From Actinomycetaceae bacterium TAE3-ERU4 (GTDB lineage: Bacteria; Actinomycetota; Actinomycetes; Actinomycetales; Actinomycetaceae): a DNA stretch of 64,000 bases. Shown piece by piece: positions 24,485 to 34,002 of this stretch. Each line of letters starts with the position of its first letter. Within the stretch, counting starts at the first letter, position 1. The notes below the pieces were generated by a model. It did not search any database. It was not told the DNA's origin and was given only the letters and a program-made list of their open reading frames with translations. Position numbers and translations under genes: made by a program. Where the stretch lies: assembly GCA_019218365.1 (NCBI GenBank), contig JAHUUJ010000002.1, positions 124,001-188,000 of the forward strand, in the 5' to 3' direction.

Positions 24485-25402
24485 ATGTCACTTTTTGCAG
24501 GGGTAATCATGCTGGCAATTATGTGCTCCATGAGCTGCGCATTGCCAGGAACCTTTCTCGTTCTAAAACACCAGTCAATGCTGGTGGATGCCATGTCTCA
24601 CGCGGTTCTTCCCGGAATTGTTATCGGAGCGATTCTTTCGGGGTCTACCCACTCATTCCTGATGTCTGTTCTGGCGGCTGGAATGGGAATCGTAGTTGTT
24701 CTGGCGGCTAACTGGCTCCGTAATACCGGCCTGATTGCCGGTGACGCGAACCAGGGATTAATCTTCCCTTTCCTCTTTGCGGTGGGAGTTCTCCTCCTAT
24801 CTACAGTTCTTTCTTCCGTACATATTTGTGAAGATACTGTGCTGACTGGAGATATGAACCTTAACGCTCTCCCGACAGAACACGTTCTCGTGGGACACCT
24901 AAGTTTCGGCCCGCACGCTTTTTGGCAGATGCTAATTGTGTTCGTCATCAACGTCGCCTTTGTTGGGGTGTTCTACCGAGTCCTAAAACTATCCATCTTT
25001 GACCCGTGTTTGGCTAAGTCAATGGGATTCCCCATTCACCGGGTTAACTGGATTTTAATGTTCCTCGTTTCCCTAACCGTAGTAGCTGCCTTCGATACCG
25101 CAGGAGCAATCCTCGTTGTTGCGCTAGTAATCGTTCCTCCGGCAACGGCACTTCTATTTGCTAAGACGTTACCGCAGATGATTATCTGGACTCAGGTAAT
25201 TGCGGTATTTGCTGCCCTCAGCGGATTCTTTATTGCCTATCACCTCGATTTGCCGACCTCATCCATGATGGCAGTCGTTGACGGTGGCGTATTCCTAATA
25301 GTATTTCTAGCTCGACGTACAATCATACGGATTCGACGCTTCCAACTAGCTCGTGCAAAGGAAAGCATGATGGGTGAGATAGACTCTCCTCTCCCCGCTT
25401 AA
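24485..25402 (+). CDS. Metal ABC transporter permease 2 (ABC-3 family)
   Basis: Second permease of the Mn/Zn/Fe importer. Seen: LVLKHQSMLVDAMSHAVLPG near the N-terminus, LSIFDPCLAKSMGF and ILVVALVIVPPATALL, all typical of the family. Length 305 residues with about eight helices. A GGAGG ribosome site precedes the ATG, twelve bases after the preceding stop. Likely partner of the preceding permease rather than a duplicate, since the two sequences differ strongly. A strong terminator follows. Confidence 0.92.
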   Translation: MSLFAGVIMLAIMCSMSCALPGTFLVLKHQSMLVDAMSHAVLPGIVIGAILSGSTHSFLMSVLAAGMGIVVVLAANWLRNTGLIAGDANQGLIFPFLFAVGVLLLSTVLSSVHICEDTVLTGDMNLNALPTEHVLVGHLSFGPHAFWQMLIVFVINVAFVGVFYRVLKLSIFDPCLAKSMGFPIHRVNWILMFLVSLTVVAAFDTAGAILVVALVIVPPATALLFAKTLPQMIIWTQVIAVFAALSGFFIAYHLDLPTSSMMAVVDGGVFLIVFLARRTIIRIRRFQLARAKESMMGEIDSPLPA

Positions 25403-25423
25403 GGGAATACAAAAAACCAAAAG

Positions 25424-25495
25424 AAAACGGGACTTGTTCACCAAAGCGCTAAAACCGTTAAAATGGGAAGGTGCGTCGGGCAAGTCCCGTTTTTT
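25424..25495 (+). terminator. Terminator of the metal-importer operon
   Basis: Thirteen-base perfect arms (25424-25436 and 25481-25493) enclosing a 44-base loop that can fold further, followed by TTT. Separates the importer from the GH3 gene. Confidence 0.85.
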
Positions 25496-25538
25496 AAATA
25501 AATTTACGATTACCGAGAAAAGAGTCACGGAAGAAGAG

Positions 25539-27734
25539 ATGCGAAATACACAAAAGGCACCTAACCACGCAAAGTGGTGGGCTGTTGCCTGCGTGTTTGC
25601 CCTTTCTCTAAACTCCGTTTCCCATGCCTTCGCCCAGGCTGTTACGACAGGTAATAACAGCCGGAAAATGCCTTGGCTAAACGCTGAACTAAAGCCGGAA
25701 GAAAGGGCAAACCTACTTTTGGCGAAAATGAGTCTAACGCAGAAAATCAGCTTACTTCACGCTAATGCAACGACCTTAGAAACTGACGCTCAACTTATGT
25801 TAGACTCGCGCACCTCGGCAATTCCGCAACTGCGTGTTCCCTCCCTACTTATGGCAGATGCCTTAGAAGTGAAAGAAAAAACTGTACGTACTTCGCTTCC
25901 TGCACCCATTGCTCAAGCAGCTTCTTTCGACCCGGGACTTGCCCGAAAATATGGTGAACTAATTGGACAAGAAGTAAAAAATCAGGGCAAAGATTTAGTC
26001 TTTGGGCCGGGCTTTAACCTAGCTCGTAATCCGCAAGCTGGACGAAACTATGAATATTTCGGCGAAGACCCCTACTTAGCGGGAACAATTGCCGCCGCAA
26101 ACGTTAAAGGTGTTCAGTCCCAGGGAATAATGGCCGTTATAAAACACTATGTAGCCAATAACCAGGTAACAAACCAATCGCAAAGCACTTCGAAAATTGA
26201 CGCTCGCACGCTTCGGGAAATATACGAAAAACCTTTCCAGATAGCGATTCAAGATGCTAAGCCGGCCGGGGTAATGTGTTCGCGTAATAAAATAAATAAC
26301 GTGCATTCTTGTTCCAGTCAAGAAACTCTGAATCACGATTTACGTAAACGTATGGGGTTTAATGGCATGGTACTTAGCGACTACCTAGCTGCAGCCGCCC
26401 CCAAAGACCTGGCTAACGGATTAAATCTTGAGCTGCCTAACGCGCTAATTACCGCTGAACCAAAAATTAGGCAGGCTCTAAAAACGGGGGAAATTACCGG
26501 AAAAGATATTAACAATCGTCTCCGACAAACCCTTACCCAAATGTTCCGCTTTGGCTTATTCGACCACCCCTGGGATGAGAAGAATAAAGATCGAAAACGT
26601 GAAATAAAAGAAGTGAACTCAAAGCACGGTGAGGCTGTTGCTTTGGAAACAGCCCTGAAGGGAGCTGTGCTCTTAAAAAATGACGGGATACTACCACTTA
26701 ATAAAGACAACCCACCCAAGCGAGTGCTCATAATCGGACAAAGCGCACAAACCCCACTTGGAATCAAAAACGGAAAATCTATTCCGCATGCCTCGCCCCT
26801 GGAATCCATTAAGACACGGATAAAAAGTGCGCAGGTCGAATACCTACCCGAAACCAACCAAAGTGCTATCGCTACTAAAGCAGCCCAGGCAGACCTAGTT
26901 ATTGTCTTTGTCTCCGACGACAAGATTAAGACGCGAGACCGGGCTGATTTGGAACTTACTTCCCTTGCTAATCAATCAGTTTCTACCGCGGCTAAACACA
27001 ACCCTAATACCCTCGTCGTAACCCAAATTGGCGGCCCGGTTCTAATGCCCTGGATAGAACAAACCCGGGCGGTGTTGAACGTATGGTATCCCGGTCAAGC
27101 CGCAGGAGAAGCAATCGCTCGTCTCCTTTTTGGTGAATACAACCCTTCAGGACGACTACCGCAGACATTCCCCGCTAATACAAAACAGGTGCCCGCGCAG
27201 AATAAAGATCAATTTCCTGGCGCGAAACTCGGATTCGAATCTATCTACTCTGAAGGACTAAAAATTGGGTACCGCTGGTATTCAACAATGAAGCAAAAAC
27301 CACTCTTTTCATTCGGATACGGACTTAGCTACACGAACTTCACCTACGGAAAATCCGAAATTATCCCCGCTTCGCAAGCCTTAAAAGTTAAGATATCCGT
27401 CACCAACTCCGGGCCACGAAACGGAATGCTTACCCCGCAAATCTACGTTCGAAAACCCGGCGCCCAATCTCCCGCAAAAGAACTGGTTGCATTTACCAAA
27501 CTAGAACTAAAACCCGGACAAACTCAAGAAATAACATTGAGTATCCCCGGACGGGAGCTAGAAACTTGGAATACAAAAACAGATCGATTTGAAGTTTCTC
27601 CCGGAAAATACGAAATATACGTCGGAGATAATGTAAACGATACCCAGTTTGCGGGGGTTTACGAAAACCCTGAGCAATCCGCACGCAATAGCGCGAAGAA
27701 AAGCAAGTCAATAATCTATACTGAAAATCTATGA
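25539..27734 (+). CDS. Secreted glycoside hydrolase family 3 protein (beta-glucosidase-like)
   Basis: Hydrolyses beta-linked sugars outside the cell. Start at ATG 25539 (GGAAGAAG upstream) gives a signal peptide ending near SVSHAFAQA; an earlier in-frame start at 25434 lies inside the preceding terminator and is unlikely. Domains in order: GH3 N-terminal barrel (FGPGFNLARNPQAGRNYEYFGEDP, VIKHYVANNQ) with nucleophile Asp281 in MVLSDYL; GH3 C-terminal domain (ALKGAVLLKNDGILPL, PSGRLPQTFP); and a fibronectin III-like tail (FSFGYGLSYTNF onward). The usual DGP/SDW motifs read ADAL and SDYL here, so the aglycone site is divergent. No sugar transporter is adjacent; the glycogen phosphorylase gene follows. 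The specific substrate is not predictable. Confidence 0.88.
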   Translation: MRNTQKAPNHAKWWAVACVFALSLNSVSHAFAQAVTTGNNSRKMPWLNAELKPEERANLLLAKMSLTQKISLLHANATTLETDAQLMLDSRTSAIPQLRVPSLLMADALEVKEKTVRTSLPAPIAQAASFDPGLARKYGELIGQEVKNQGKDLVFGPGFNLARNPQAGRNYEYFGEDPYLAGTIAAANVKGVQSQGIMAVIKHYVANNQVTNQSQSTSKIDARTLREIYEKPFQIAIQDAKPAGVMCSRNKINNVHSCSSQETLNHDLRKRMGFNGMVLSDYLAAAAPKDLANGLNLELPNALITAEPKIRQALKTGEITGKDINNRLRQTLTQMFRFGLFDHPWDEKNKDRKREIKEVNSKHGEAVALETALKGAVLLKNDGILPLNKDNPPKRVLIIGQSAQTPLGIKNGKSIPHASPLESIKTRIKSAQVEYLPETNQSAIATKAAQADLVIVFVSDDKIKTRDRADLELTSLANQSVSTAAKHNPNTLVVTQIGGPVLMPWIEQTRAVLNVWYPGQAAGEAIARLLFGEYNPSGRLPQTFPANTKQVPAQNKDQFPGAKLGFESIYSEGLKIGYRWYSTMKQKPLFSFGYGLSYTNFTYGKSEIIPASQALKVKISVTNSGPRNGMLTPQIYVRKPGAQSPAKELVAFTKLELKPGQTQEITLSIPGRELETWNTKTDRFEVSPGKYEIYVGDNVNDTQFAGVYENPEQSARNSAKKSKSIIYTENL

Positions 27735-27792
27735 AAAATTTTCAGAAACATGTAATCTTTCTATACAACCTGTCTATCAAAGAGGAGCACTA

Positions 27793-30168
27793 ATGTCCGC
27801 TAGTAACCTGTCGGATAACCTCGGCGCGTTTGTCCGGAGTGAATCCGGACGTACCCCAGAAGCCTCAACATTGCGAGAATTCTGGGCGGGAATGTCCGCC
27901 GAAGTAATGTCCGAAATCGCCGATGACTGGCATGCCACCCGCGAAGCTTACGCCCAGGGGCGTCAGGAACACTATCTTTCAGCGGAATTTCTCGAAGGCC
28001 GTGCCCTCCTAAATAACCTCACCAACCTCGGCAAAGTCGAAGAAGCCCGTGCCGCACTTGCCCAATTTGGAATCGAACTAACCGACGTACTCGAAGAAGA
28101 ACCAGATGCCGCCCTCGGTAACGGTGGACTTGGTCGTTTAGCTGCCTGCTTCTTAGATTCATGTGCCACTTTGAACCTGCCTGTTACCGGATACGGGATT
28201 CTCTACCGATACGGACTTTTCAAGCAGACCTTCGAAAACGGATTCCAACGAGAGCACCCCGACGCATGGATGGAAGAAGGGTACCCTTTCGTAATCCGTC
28301 GTGAAGAAGAACAACGCCGAGTTAGCTTCGCGGACATGCAGGTACGGGCTGTTCCTTACGACATGCCGATTACGGGATATGGCACAAAGAATGTGGGAAC
28401 CCTCCGCCTCTGGCGTTCGGAACCGCTGGAAGAGTTCGACTACGACGCCTTTAACTCACAGCGCTTTACTGACGCGATTGTAGAACGCGAACGCGTGATG
28501 GACCTATGCCGAGTCCTTTACCCCAACGACACCACATTTGAGGGCAAGGTGCTGCGTGTTCGTCAGCAGTATTTCTTCACCTCCGCTTCCTTGCAGGAAA
28601 TGATTGACAACTACCTGAAGCAGCACGGCGAAGACCTGAAGGGATTCTCCAAGTACAACTGCATTCAGCTAAATGACACTCACCCGGTTTTGGCTATCCC
28701 CGAACTAATGCGTCTCCTTTTGGACGAGCACGGCATGACCTGGGAAGACGCCTGGGAAATTGTTACCAAGACTTTTGCCTATACCAACCACACTGTTTTG
28801 GCCGAAGCTTTGGAAACTTGGCCGATTCCGATTTTCGAACGCCTTTTCCCGCGTGTACTTGAAATTATTTACGAAATTGATCGTCGTTTCCGCCTAGATT
28901 TGAGGGAACGAGGCTGCGATGAAGGCAAGATTAACTACCTCGCTCCGGTTAAAGATGGCATGGTACACATGGCCTGGATTGCCTGCTACGCTTCCTTCTC
29001 TATTAACGGTGTAGCCGCGTTGCACACTGAAATTCTCAAGCGCGAAACTCTCCACGATTGGTACGAGATTTGGCCCGAGCGTTTCAACAACAAAACTAAC
29101 GGTGTAACTCCACGTCGTTGGCTCAACCAATGTAACCCGCGCCTATCGGCTCTTTTGACCGAACTGCTCGGTTCAGATGCCTGGGTTTCGGACTTAGATA
29201 AGCTAACCGAACTTGAGAAATTCGCCGATGACCCCCAGGTTCTTTCTTGGGTCACTGAAATTAAGGACGCTAACAAGGCCGACTTTGCAAAGTGGATTGA
29301 AAAGCGTCAGGGAATCAAAGTAGACCCCACCTCGGTCTACGATGTGCAGATTAAGCGTTTGCACGAGTATAAGCGCCAGCTAATGAACGCCCTGTACATT
29401 CTCGACCTTTACTACCGAATTAAAGAAAACCCAGAGGGCAATTGGCCCAAGCGCACCTTTATCTTTGGTGCTAAGTCCGCTCCCGGATACGTGCGCGCTA
29501 AGGCCATTATTAAACTGATTAACGAAATCGGTCGCCTTATCAGCCAAGACGAGCTAGTTTCCAAGTTCCTGACCGTAGTATTCGTGGAAAACTACAACGT
29601 TTCTCCCGCTGAGCATATTATCCCCGCGGCCGATATCTCGGAACAGATTTCTACCGCCGGTAAGGAAGCCTCAGGAACCTCGAACATGAAATTCATGATG
29701 AACGGTGCGCTGACTCTGGGAACCCTTGACGGCGCAAACGTAGAAATTCTTGATTCGGTAGGTGAAGAAAATGCTTACATTTTTGGACTGAAAGAAGAAG
29801 AACTGCCCGAATACCGTGCTAGCTACGACCCGCGCGGTACCTACGAAACAGTGCCCGGTCTGAAACGTGCTTTGGACTCCTTCGTGGACGGTACCTTAAA
29901 CGATGAGGGAACCGGCATGTTCCACGACTTGCTTAACTCCCTCTTTGAAGGAACTCCTTGGGGAGACCCGGCGGATGTCTACTTCGTCTTGGCCGATTTT
30001 GATGCATACCGTCAGACCCGTGACCAAATGGCTCTAGACTACGCCAACCGTAATGAGTGGGCACGTAAATGTTGGATTAACATTGTCCGCTCTGGACGTT
30101 TCTCCTCAGACCGCACTATCGGTGACTATGCCCGTGAAGTTTGGAAGCTAGAAGAAGTCAAAATCTGA
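27793..30168 (+). CDS. glgP: Glycogen/alpha-glucan phosphorylase
   Basis: PLP-dependent enzyme that releases glucose-1-phosphate from glycogen or maltodextrins. Seen: YLSAEFLEGRALLNNL near the N-terminus, ALGNGGLGRLAACFLDS, and the C-terminal PLP site EASGTSNMKFMMNGALTLGT with the cofactor-binding lysine. Length 791 residues fits bacterial enzymes of the rabbit-muscle type. GAGG lies before the ATG at 27793. Transcribed after the GH3 gene with 58 bases between; a hairpin follows. Confidence 0.96.
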   Translation: MSASNLSDNLGAFVRSESGRTPEASTLREFWAGMSAEVMSEIADDWHATREAYAQGRQEHYLSAEFLEGRALLNNLTNLGKVEEARAALAQFGIELTDVLEEEPDAALGNGGLGRLAACFLDSCATLNLPVTGYGILYRYGLFKQTFENGFQREHPDAWMEEGYPFVIRREEEQRRVSFADMQVRAVPYDMPITGYGTKNVGTLRLWRSEPLEEFDYDAFNSQRFTDAIVERERVMDLCRVLYPNDTTFEGKVLRVRQQYFFTSASLQEMIDNYLKQHGEDLKGFSKYNCIQLNDTHPVLAIPELMRLLLDEHGMTWEDAWEIVTKTFAYTNHTVLAEALETWPIPIFERLFPRVLEIIYEIDRRFRLDLRERGCDEGKINYLAPVKDGMVHMAWIACYASFSINGVAALHTEILKRETLHDWYEIWPERFNNKTNGVTPRRWLNQCNPRLSALLTELLGSDAWVSDLDKLTELEKFADDPQVLSWVTEIKDANKADFAKWIEKRQGIKVDPTSVYDVQIKRLHEYKRQLMNALYILDLYYRIKENPEGNWPKRTFIFGAKSAPGYVRAKAIIKLINEIGRLISQDELVSKFLTVVFVENYNVSPAEHIIPAADISEQISTAGKEASGTSNMKFMMNGALTLGTLDGANVEILDSVGEENAYIFGLKEEELPEYRASYDPRGTYETVPGLKRALDSFVDGTLNDEGTGMFHDLLNSLFEGTPWGDPADVYFVLADFDAYRQTRDQMALDYANRNEWARKCWINIVRSGRFSSDRTIGDYAREVWKLEEVKI

Positions 30169-30186
30169 TTCCGACTGAACTAAATC

Positions 30187-30230
30187 TTTACCCGCGATCT
30201 ACTGCTTTTAGTGAGAAGATCGCGGGTAAA
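30187..30230 (+). terminator. Hairpin after glgP
   Basis: Perfect 14-base arms (30187-30200 and 30217-30230) with a 16-base loop. Followed by CTGTTTA rather than a clean T-run. Likely terminator. Confidence 0.7.
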
Positions 30231-30268
30231 CTGTTTACGGGAGAAATGCCCCAAGAAAAGGAATGCAA

Positions 30269-30736
30269 ATGAGAATCGGACAGGGAACTGACGTACACGC
30301 TTTCGCGCCCAAAGAAGCGGGGCGGGAAATGAAGCTTGCCTGCTTGAGCTGGCCGGGAGAAAATGGGCTTGCAGGTCATTCTGACGCCGATGTCGTAGCA
30401 CATGCAATTTGTGACGCTATCTTGACTGCAGCGGGGTTGGGAGACCTCGGAAAGAACTTTGGAGTTGACCAGCCCGAGTGGGCGGGGGCAAGCGGAAAAG
30501 CTCTAATTGAAGAGTCTGTACGACGAGTCTCTGCGGCGGGCTATCGGGTAGTAAATGTTTCAGTTCAGCTAATCGGTAACCGGCCTAAAATAGGGCCGCG
30601 GCGCGAAGAAGCGCAAGAGGCCTTGACCCTGGCGCTGGGGGCGCCGGTAATGCTTTCAGCAACTACCACAGATGGACTGGGCTTTACCGGAAGAGGCGAA
30701 GGGCTTGCCGCCCTGGCTGTGGCATTACTTAATTAG
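30269..30736 (+). CDS. ispF: 2-C-methyl-D-erythritol 2,4-cyclodiphosphate synthase
   Basis: Enzyme of the MEP isoprenoid pathway that cyclises CDP-methylerythritol phosphate. Seen: [12 protein letters not shown] (zinc ligands Asp and His), [19 protein letters not shown] and the C-terminal [18 protein letters not shown]. About 155 residues. I choose ATG 30269 because AAGGA ends six bases before it; an ATG at 30263 is too close to that site. The usual partner ispD is not next to it. cysS is in the neighbourhood, as in other actinobacteria, but separated by the large membrane-protein gene. Confidence 0.95.
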   Translation: MRIGQGTDVHAFAPKEAGREMKLACLSWPGENGLAGHSDADVVAHAICDAILTAAGLGDLGKNFGVDQPEWAGASGKALIEESVRRVSAAGYRVVNVSVQLIGNRPKIGPRREEAQEALTLALGAPVMLSATTTDGLGFTGRGEGLAALAVALLN

Positions 30737-30912
30737 ACTCGATTAGTCTACAGGCCTATAAATCATCTCCACTGATTAGATGCGTTGGAATTAAAACGTT
30801 TCAGTGCCCTGTTAGGGTAAACGTTATTTAGTTGTTATCCATCTGACTTTAATCTTCCCCTGTCTAGGGATACGGTAATTAGTGTTCCTAATACCATTTA
30901 ATGGAGTAGAAA

Positions 30913-33900
30913 ATGACAACTAATCAACCGCCGAGCGGAAATTTCCCGACTGCTGATTCAGGGGGAGGGGAACAAGTTCCTCAACCTCCTGCACCTAAGG
31001 TAACTACCGGGGGATACCCGGTTGCTGGAAACGCAAACCCCACCGGCGGGCAAGGTGCTCCTAAACCCCCGAACCCGCTGATTAAATATTTCTTATTTGC
31101 AGCCGGAATCGGTGCGGTAGCGTGGGTGGGTCTTCTCCTTATATCGCTTCTACAAGCGTTTATTTTTAACTCCTTAGTAGATAGCGCGGTCACGGGTAAT
31201 CCTTTTGCTCGGATTGGTATGTCAGCTTTCTCTGAGGTTGTTACGGGAAATATTTTTAGCATTGCCCTAATTTTTGTCGGACAGGCTATGGGAACCTCGG
31301 GTAGTGGAAGTTTTAATTTGCCCGAAGGCGCAAGTGCTTTTCTAGGAAATGCCGGATTCGCGGGAATATCATTTGGATTTATTAATCTACTTGGAATGGC
31401 TTTGCTGGTTGCTTTCTTGGTAATCGCATCTCGTCTAGTTGAGAAAAAACTACCGGCACAGCGTCCGCTTTTCGCTATTTTGGCAGCACTTACTACCGCC
31501 GGTACGATGATTCTTTTGCAGCTTTTTGTCGGGCTTATCGGGGGAATTGAAATCTCGGCTGGACCGGCAGGAGTATCTATTGTGCCCTTCTCGGCAAGTT
31601 TGATTTTTGTGTCCTTGCCTTTCTTGTTCATCTCCGCCGGTTTTGGTCGCCTAGCCTTCTTGCGAACTTGGCAGCCTAAATGGTTAAAGGATGCTGTGCG
31701 CTACTTCCCCAGTGTTCGAGCCGCTGCGATTGCCTGGTCTTTCCACTTTGTTACTCTTTTGGTTATTTCTTTCCTTGTTGCCTCAATCGTATTGGCCTTC
31801 AACGCACCCAAGAACCTAGCCGCGGTGATTTGGCCGATCCCCGGTGTAGCGGCACTCTTTGCCAGCTTCGGAATGCTGGGATTAGGATACGTCGATGCAG
31901 GTCGGGGTGGGCTAGGTCTTGGTAAAGTAATTTCTATTTTTAACTTCGCCGGAATCGGATACGTCATCTTGGCTGTCATCGTAACGATTGCCGTAGTTTT
32001 AGTTGTATCTGCAATCTGGGCGCGGATTCGAGTGCCCGAGCAGGTAAGCGGTATGCGCGATATTTGGGTTCTGCCGGCGTTCTACGCTGTTGCCGCGCTA
32101 GGACTTTCGATTCTGCTTCGTTACTCGGCGTCTGCCTCGGGGCTGGGGAAGGGCGGAAGCGGAGCACTTTCCGTTTGGGGAGTTAGCTTCTTTACCATGG
32201 CTCTAATGGGTCTAATAATTGATTTATTGGGACGCTACGTTCCTATACTGGGAAACTACGTTCCTGCTTCACTCGCTAATAAACTTGGGCGTCTTTCCTA
32301 CAGTCCAACTGTTGCGGCAACCCTGTCGCAAAGCACTCCCGTTCCCGCTCCGGTAGCGCAGAACGCTCCGGCTGCCCCGGCACCCCAGGCGCAAGCAAGT
32401 CCAGTGGAGAACAGCACTCGGGGAGAAAACGAAAATAGCGAGACAACTTCTGCTGAACTTGCTGCTACCACACTGGCTGTTTCTTCCGCACCTGAAGAAT
32501 CTTCGACACCTTCGGGAGAAGAAAATAACTCTGCGGAAACTACGGAAAATGCCGAGGGAATCACGGAAGAACCCGCAACGGTTGAAGATGATGCCGCAGC
32601 GGAATCAGCAAAGGATGAATCTACCGCACCCGAGGGACAAAACACAGAGTCTTCGGCCCAAGTGCCAGCTCCGCCGGCACCGACGGAAAAAATTATGGAC
32701 TTACCTCCTGCCCCCACCTACCAGATGCAGAATCAGGCGGCTGCCTCCTACGGGAATAGCGCTTATGCTCAGCCCCCTGCTTACGCTCAGACGCCCGCGG
32801 CTTCTACTTACGGTCAGCTTCCCCCTGCTTCGCCTTACGCTGCTTCCCAGGGATATGGACAGCCTGCCGGGTATGCGCCGGCAGCTCCAGCGGCTCCGAT
32901 GAACCCCAAGACAAAAAAGAAAATAGTTCTTTGGGGAAGCATCATCGGTGGACTATTAGTACTAATACTTGTCCTCCTCGGAGTTAAATCCTATCTGGCC
33001 AACAATGTATTTAGCCCGCGTGGACAAGTAGAAAATTACCTACAGGCAATCGTTGATGGAGACGCCGATACCGCGAAGGGAATTATCCCCCTTTCGCCGG
33101 AGGATGAGGCTTCTCCACTAGCGACTACCGAGGTATATAAAAACACTGCGAACCGTCCTACTTCCTTCAGCGTTGAGGATGTTTCCTACGATAAGTCTGG
33201 AAACTCTGCAATTGTCTCAGCCAAGCTAATCGGAAAGGGCGAAAGCACAAATCTAACTTTCGATGTTTCTAGCGTAGGCAGCCGTTACGTATTCTTCCAC
33301 GACTGGAAGATTTCCGCCGGTGGTTGGAACAACGGAATCGCCGTGGTAAACGAATCCGGGGAATCCACTAAAGTGCCGCTACTCATACAGGGAGCTAATA
33401 TTCCTGCCAACCTTCAGGGCAACAGGATTTTTGCCTACCCTGGAACCTACACGGTAGCTCCGGCGGGAGACAACAAATACCAACAGGTAAAAATTATGGA
33501 GGATAAGGTAACCATTAGCCTAAACCGGGAAGCGTCGAACTCCATCAGCTACCAGGTCGAACCAACCGAAGCTTACTACAGCGTAATTAACGCCGCACTA
33601 AAGGCCAAAGTTGACGAATGCGCAAAGTCCAAGGAAAAGGAACCGGCTGGATGTAACATCAGCTTCTACTCCTACTCGGAAGCACGCGACATCAAATGGT
33701 CCGTAGTTGAATACCCATCAGTTAGCTCTAAGTATGACCTTGGTAGGGCACGCTACCGGATGACTGCAAAATTCCAGGCTAAAGACTTCCTTAGTAACAA
33801 ATACGAACCTCGTGAATACCAGGGAAGTGGATACCTGATATACGAAATCAAAAACGGAAGTGACGGAAAACCAGAAGTTATCTTTACGCGAGATAACTAA
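30913..33900 (+). CDS. Large membrane protein of unknown function with low-complexity middle
   Basis: A 995-residue protein I do not recognise as a whole. Order: a Pro/Gly-rich cytoplasmic head (about 1-55); a multi-helix membrane region (about 58-460, some 10-12 helices, Gly/Ala/Phe-rich); a long Ala/Pro/Glu/Thr/Ser-rich stretch (about 470-600); a Tyr/Gln/Pro/Ala-rich stretch (YAQPPAYAQTPA, YGQLPPAS; about 610-665); one further membrane helix (about 675-697); and an extracellular C-terminal region of about 300 residues. That region begins GQVENYLQAIVDGDADTAKG and contains FAYPGTYTVAP, reminiscent of TcaA/YvbJ-type repeat domains. It lies between ispF and cysS, genes normally adjacent, and has its own upstream gap and downstream terminator, so it is probably its own unit. 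A cell-envelope role is only a guess. Confidence 0.6.
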   Translation: MTTNQPPSGNFPTADSGGGEQVPQPPAPKVTTGGYPVAGNANPTGGQGAPKPPNPLIKYFLFAAGIGAVAWVGLLLISLLQAFIFNSLVDSAVTGNPFARIGMSAFSEVVTGNIFSIALIFVGQAMGTSGSGSFNLPEGASAFLGNAGFAGISFGFINLLGMALLVAFLVIASRLVEKKLPAQRPLFAILAALTTAGTMILLQLFVGLIGGIEISAGPAGVSIVPFSASLIFVSLPFLFISAGFGRLAFLRTWQPKWLKDAVRYFPSVRAAAIAWSFHFVTLLVISFLVASIVLAFNAPKNLAAVIWPIPGVAALFASFGMLGLGYVDAGRGGLGLGKVISIFNFAGIGYVILAVIVTIAVVLVVSAIWARIRVPEQVSGMRDIWVLPAFYAVAALGLSILLRYSASASGLGKGGSGALSVWGVSFFTMALMGLIIDLLGRYVPILGNYVPASLANKLGRLSYSPTVAATLSQSTPVPAPVAQNAPAAPAPQAQASPVENSTRGENENSETTSAELAATTLAVSSAPEESSTPSGEENNSAETTENAEGITEEPATVEDDAAAESAKDESTAPEGQNTESSAQVPAPPAPTEKIMDLPPAPTYQMQNQAAASYGNSAYAQPPAYAQTPAASTYGQLPPASPYAASQGYGQPAGYAPAAPAAPMNPKTKKKIVLWGSIIGGLLVLILVLLGVKSYLANNVFSPRGQVENYLQAIVDGDADTAKGIIPLSPEDEASPLATTEVYKNTANRPTSFSVEDVSYDKSGNSAIVSAKLIGKGESTNLTFDVSSVGSRYVFFHDWKISAGGWNNGIAVVNESGESTKVPLLIQGANIPANLQGNRIFAYPGTYTVAPAGDNKYQQVKIMEDKVTISLNREASNSISYQVEPTEAYYSVINAALKAKVDECAKSKEKEPAGCNISFYSYSEARDIKWSVVEYPSVSSKYDLGRARYRMTAKFQAKDFLSNKYEPREYQGSGYLIYEIKNGSDGKPEVIFTRDN

Positions 33901-33917
33901 CGGGTAGATCCTAAGCA

Positions 33918-33953
33918 TGTGGGGAGGGGCAAAATCTTTTGCCCCTCCCCACA
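33918..33953 (+). terminator. Terminator after the 995-residue membrane protein
   Basis: Perfect 17-base arms (33918-33934 and 33937-33953), G+C-rich core with AAAA/TTTT next to the loop. Strong hairpin directly after the stop region. Confidence 0.85.
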
Positions 33954-34002
33954 AATGTTATAAAAACAAGAAAAACCAATAGCCTTAACCTAGACTAAGA
34001 AC

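Noticed and set aside
25434-25538. Earlier start for the GH3 gene
   Set aside because: It lies inside the terminator of the preceding operon and would hide the signal peptide.
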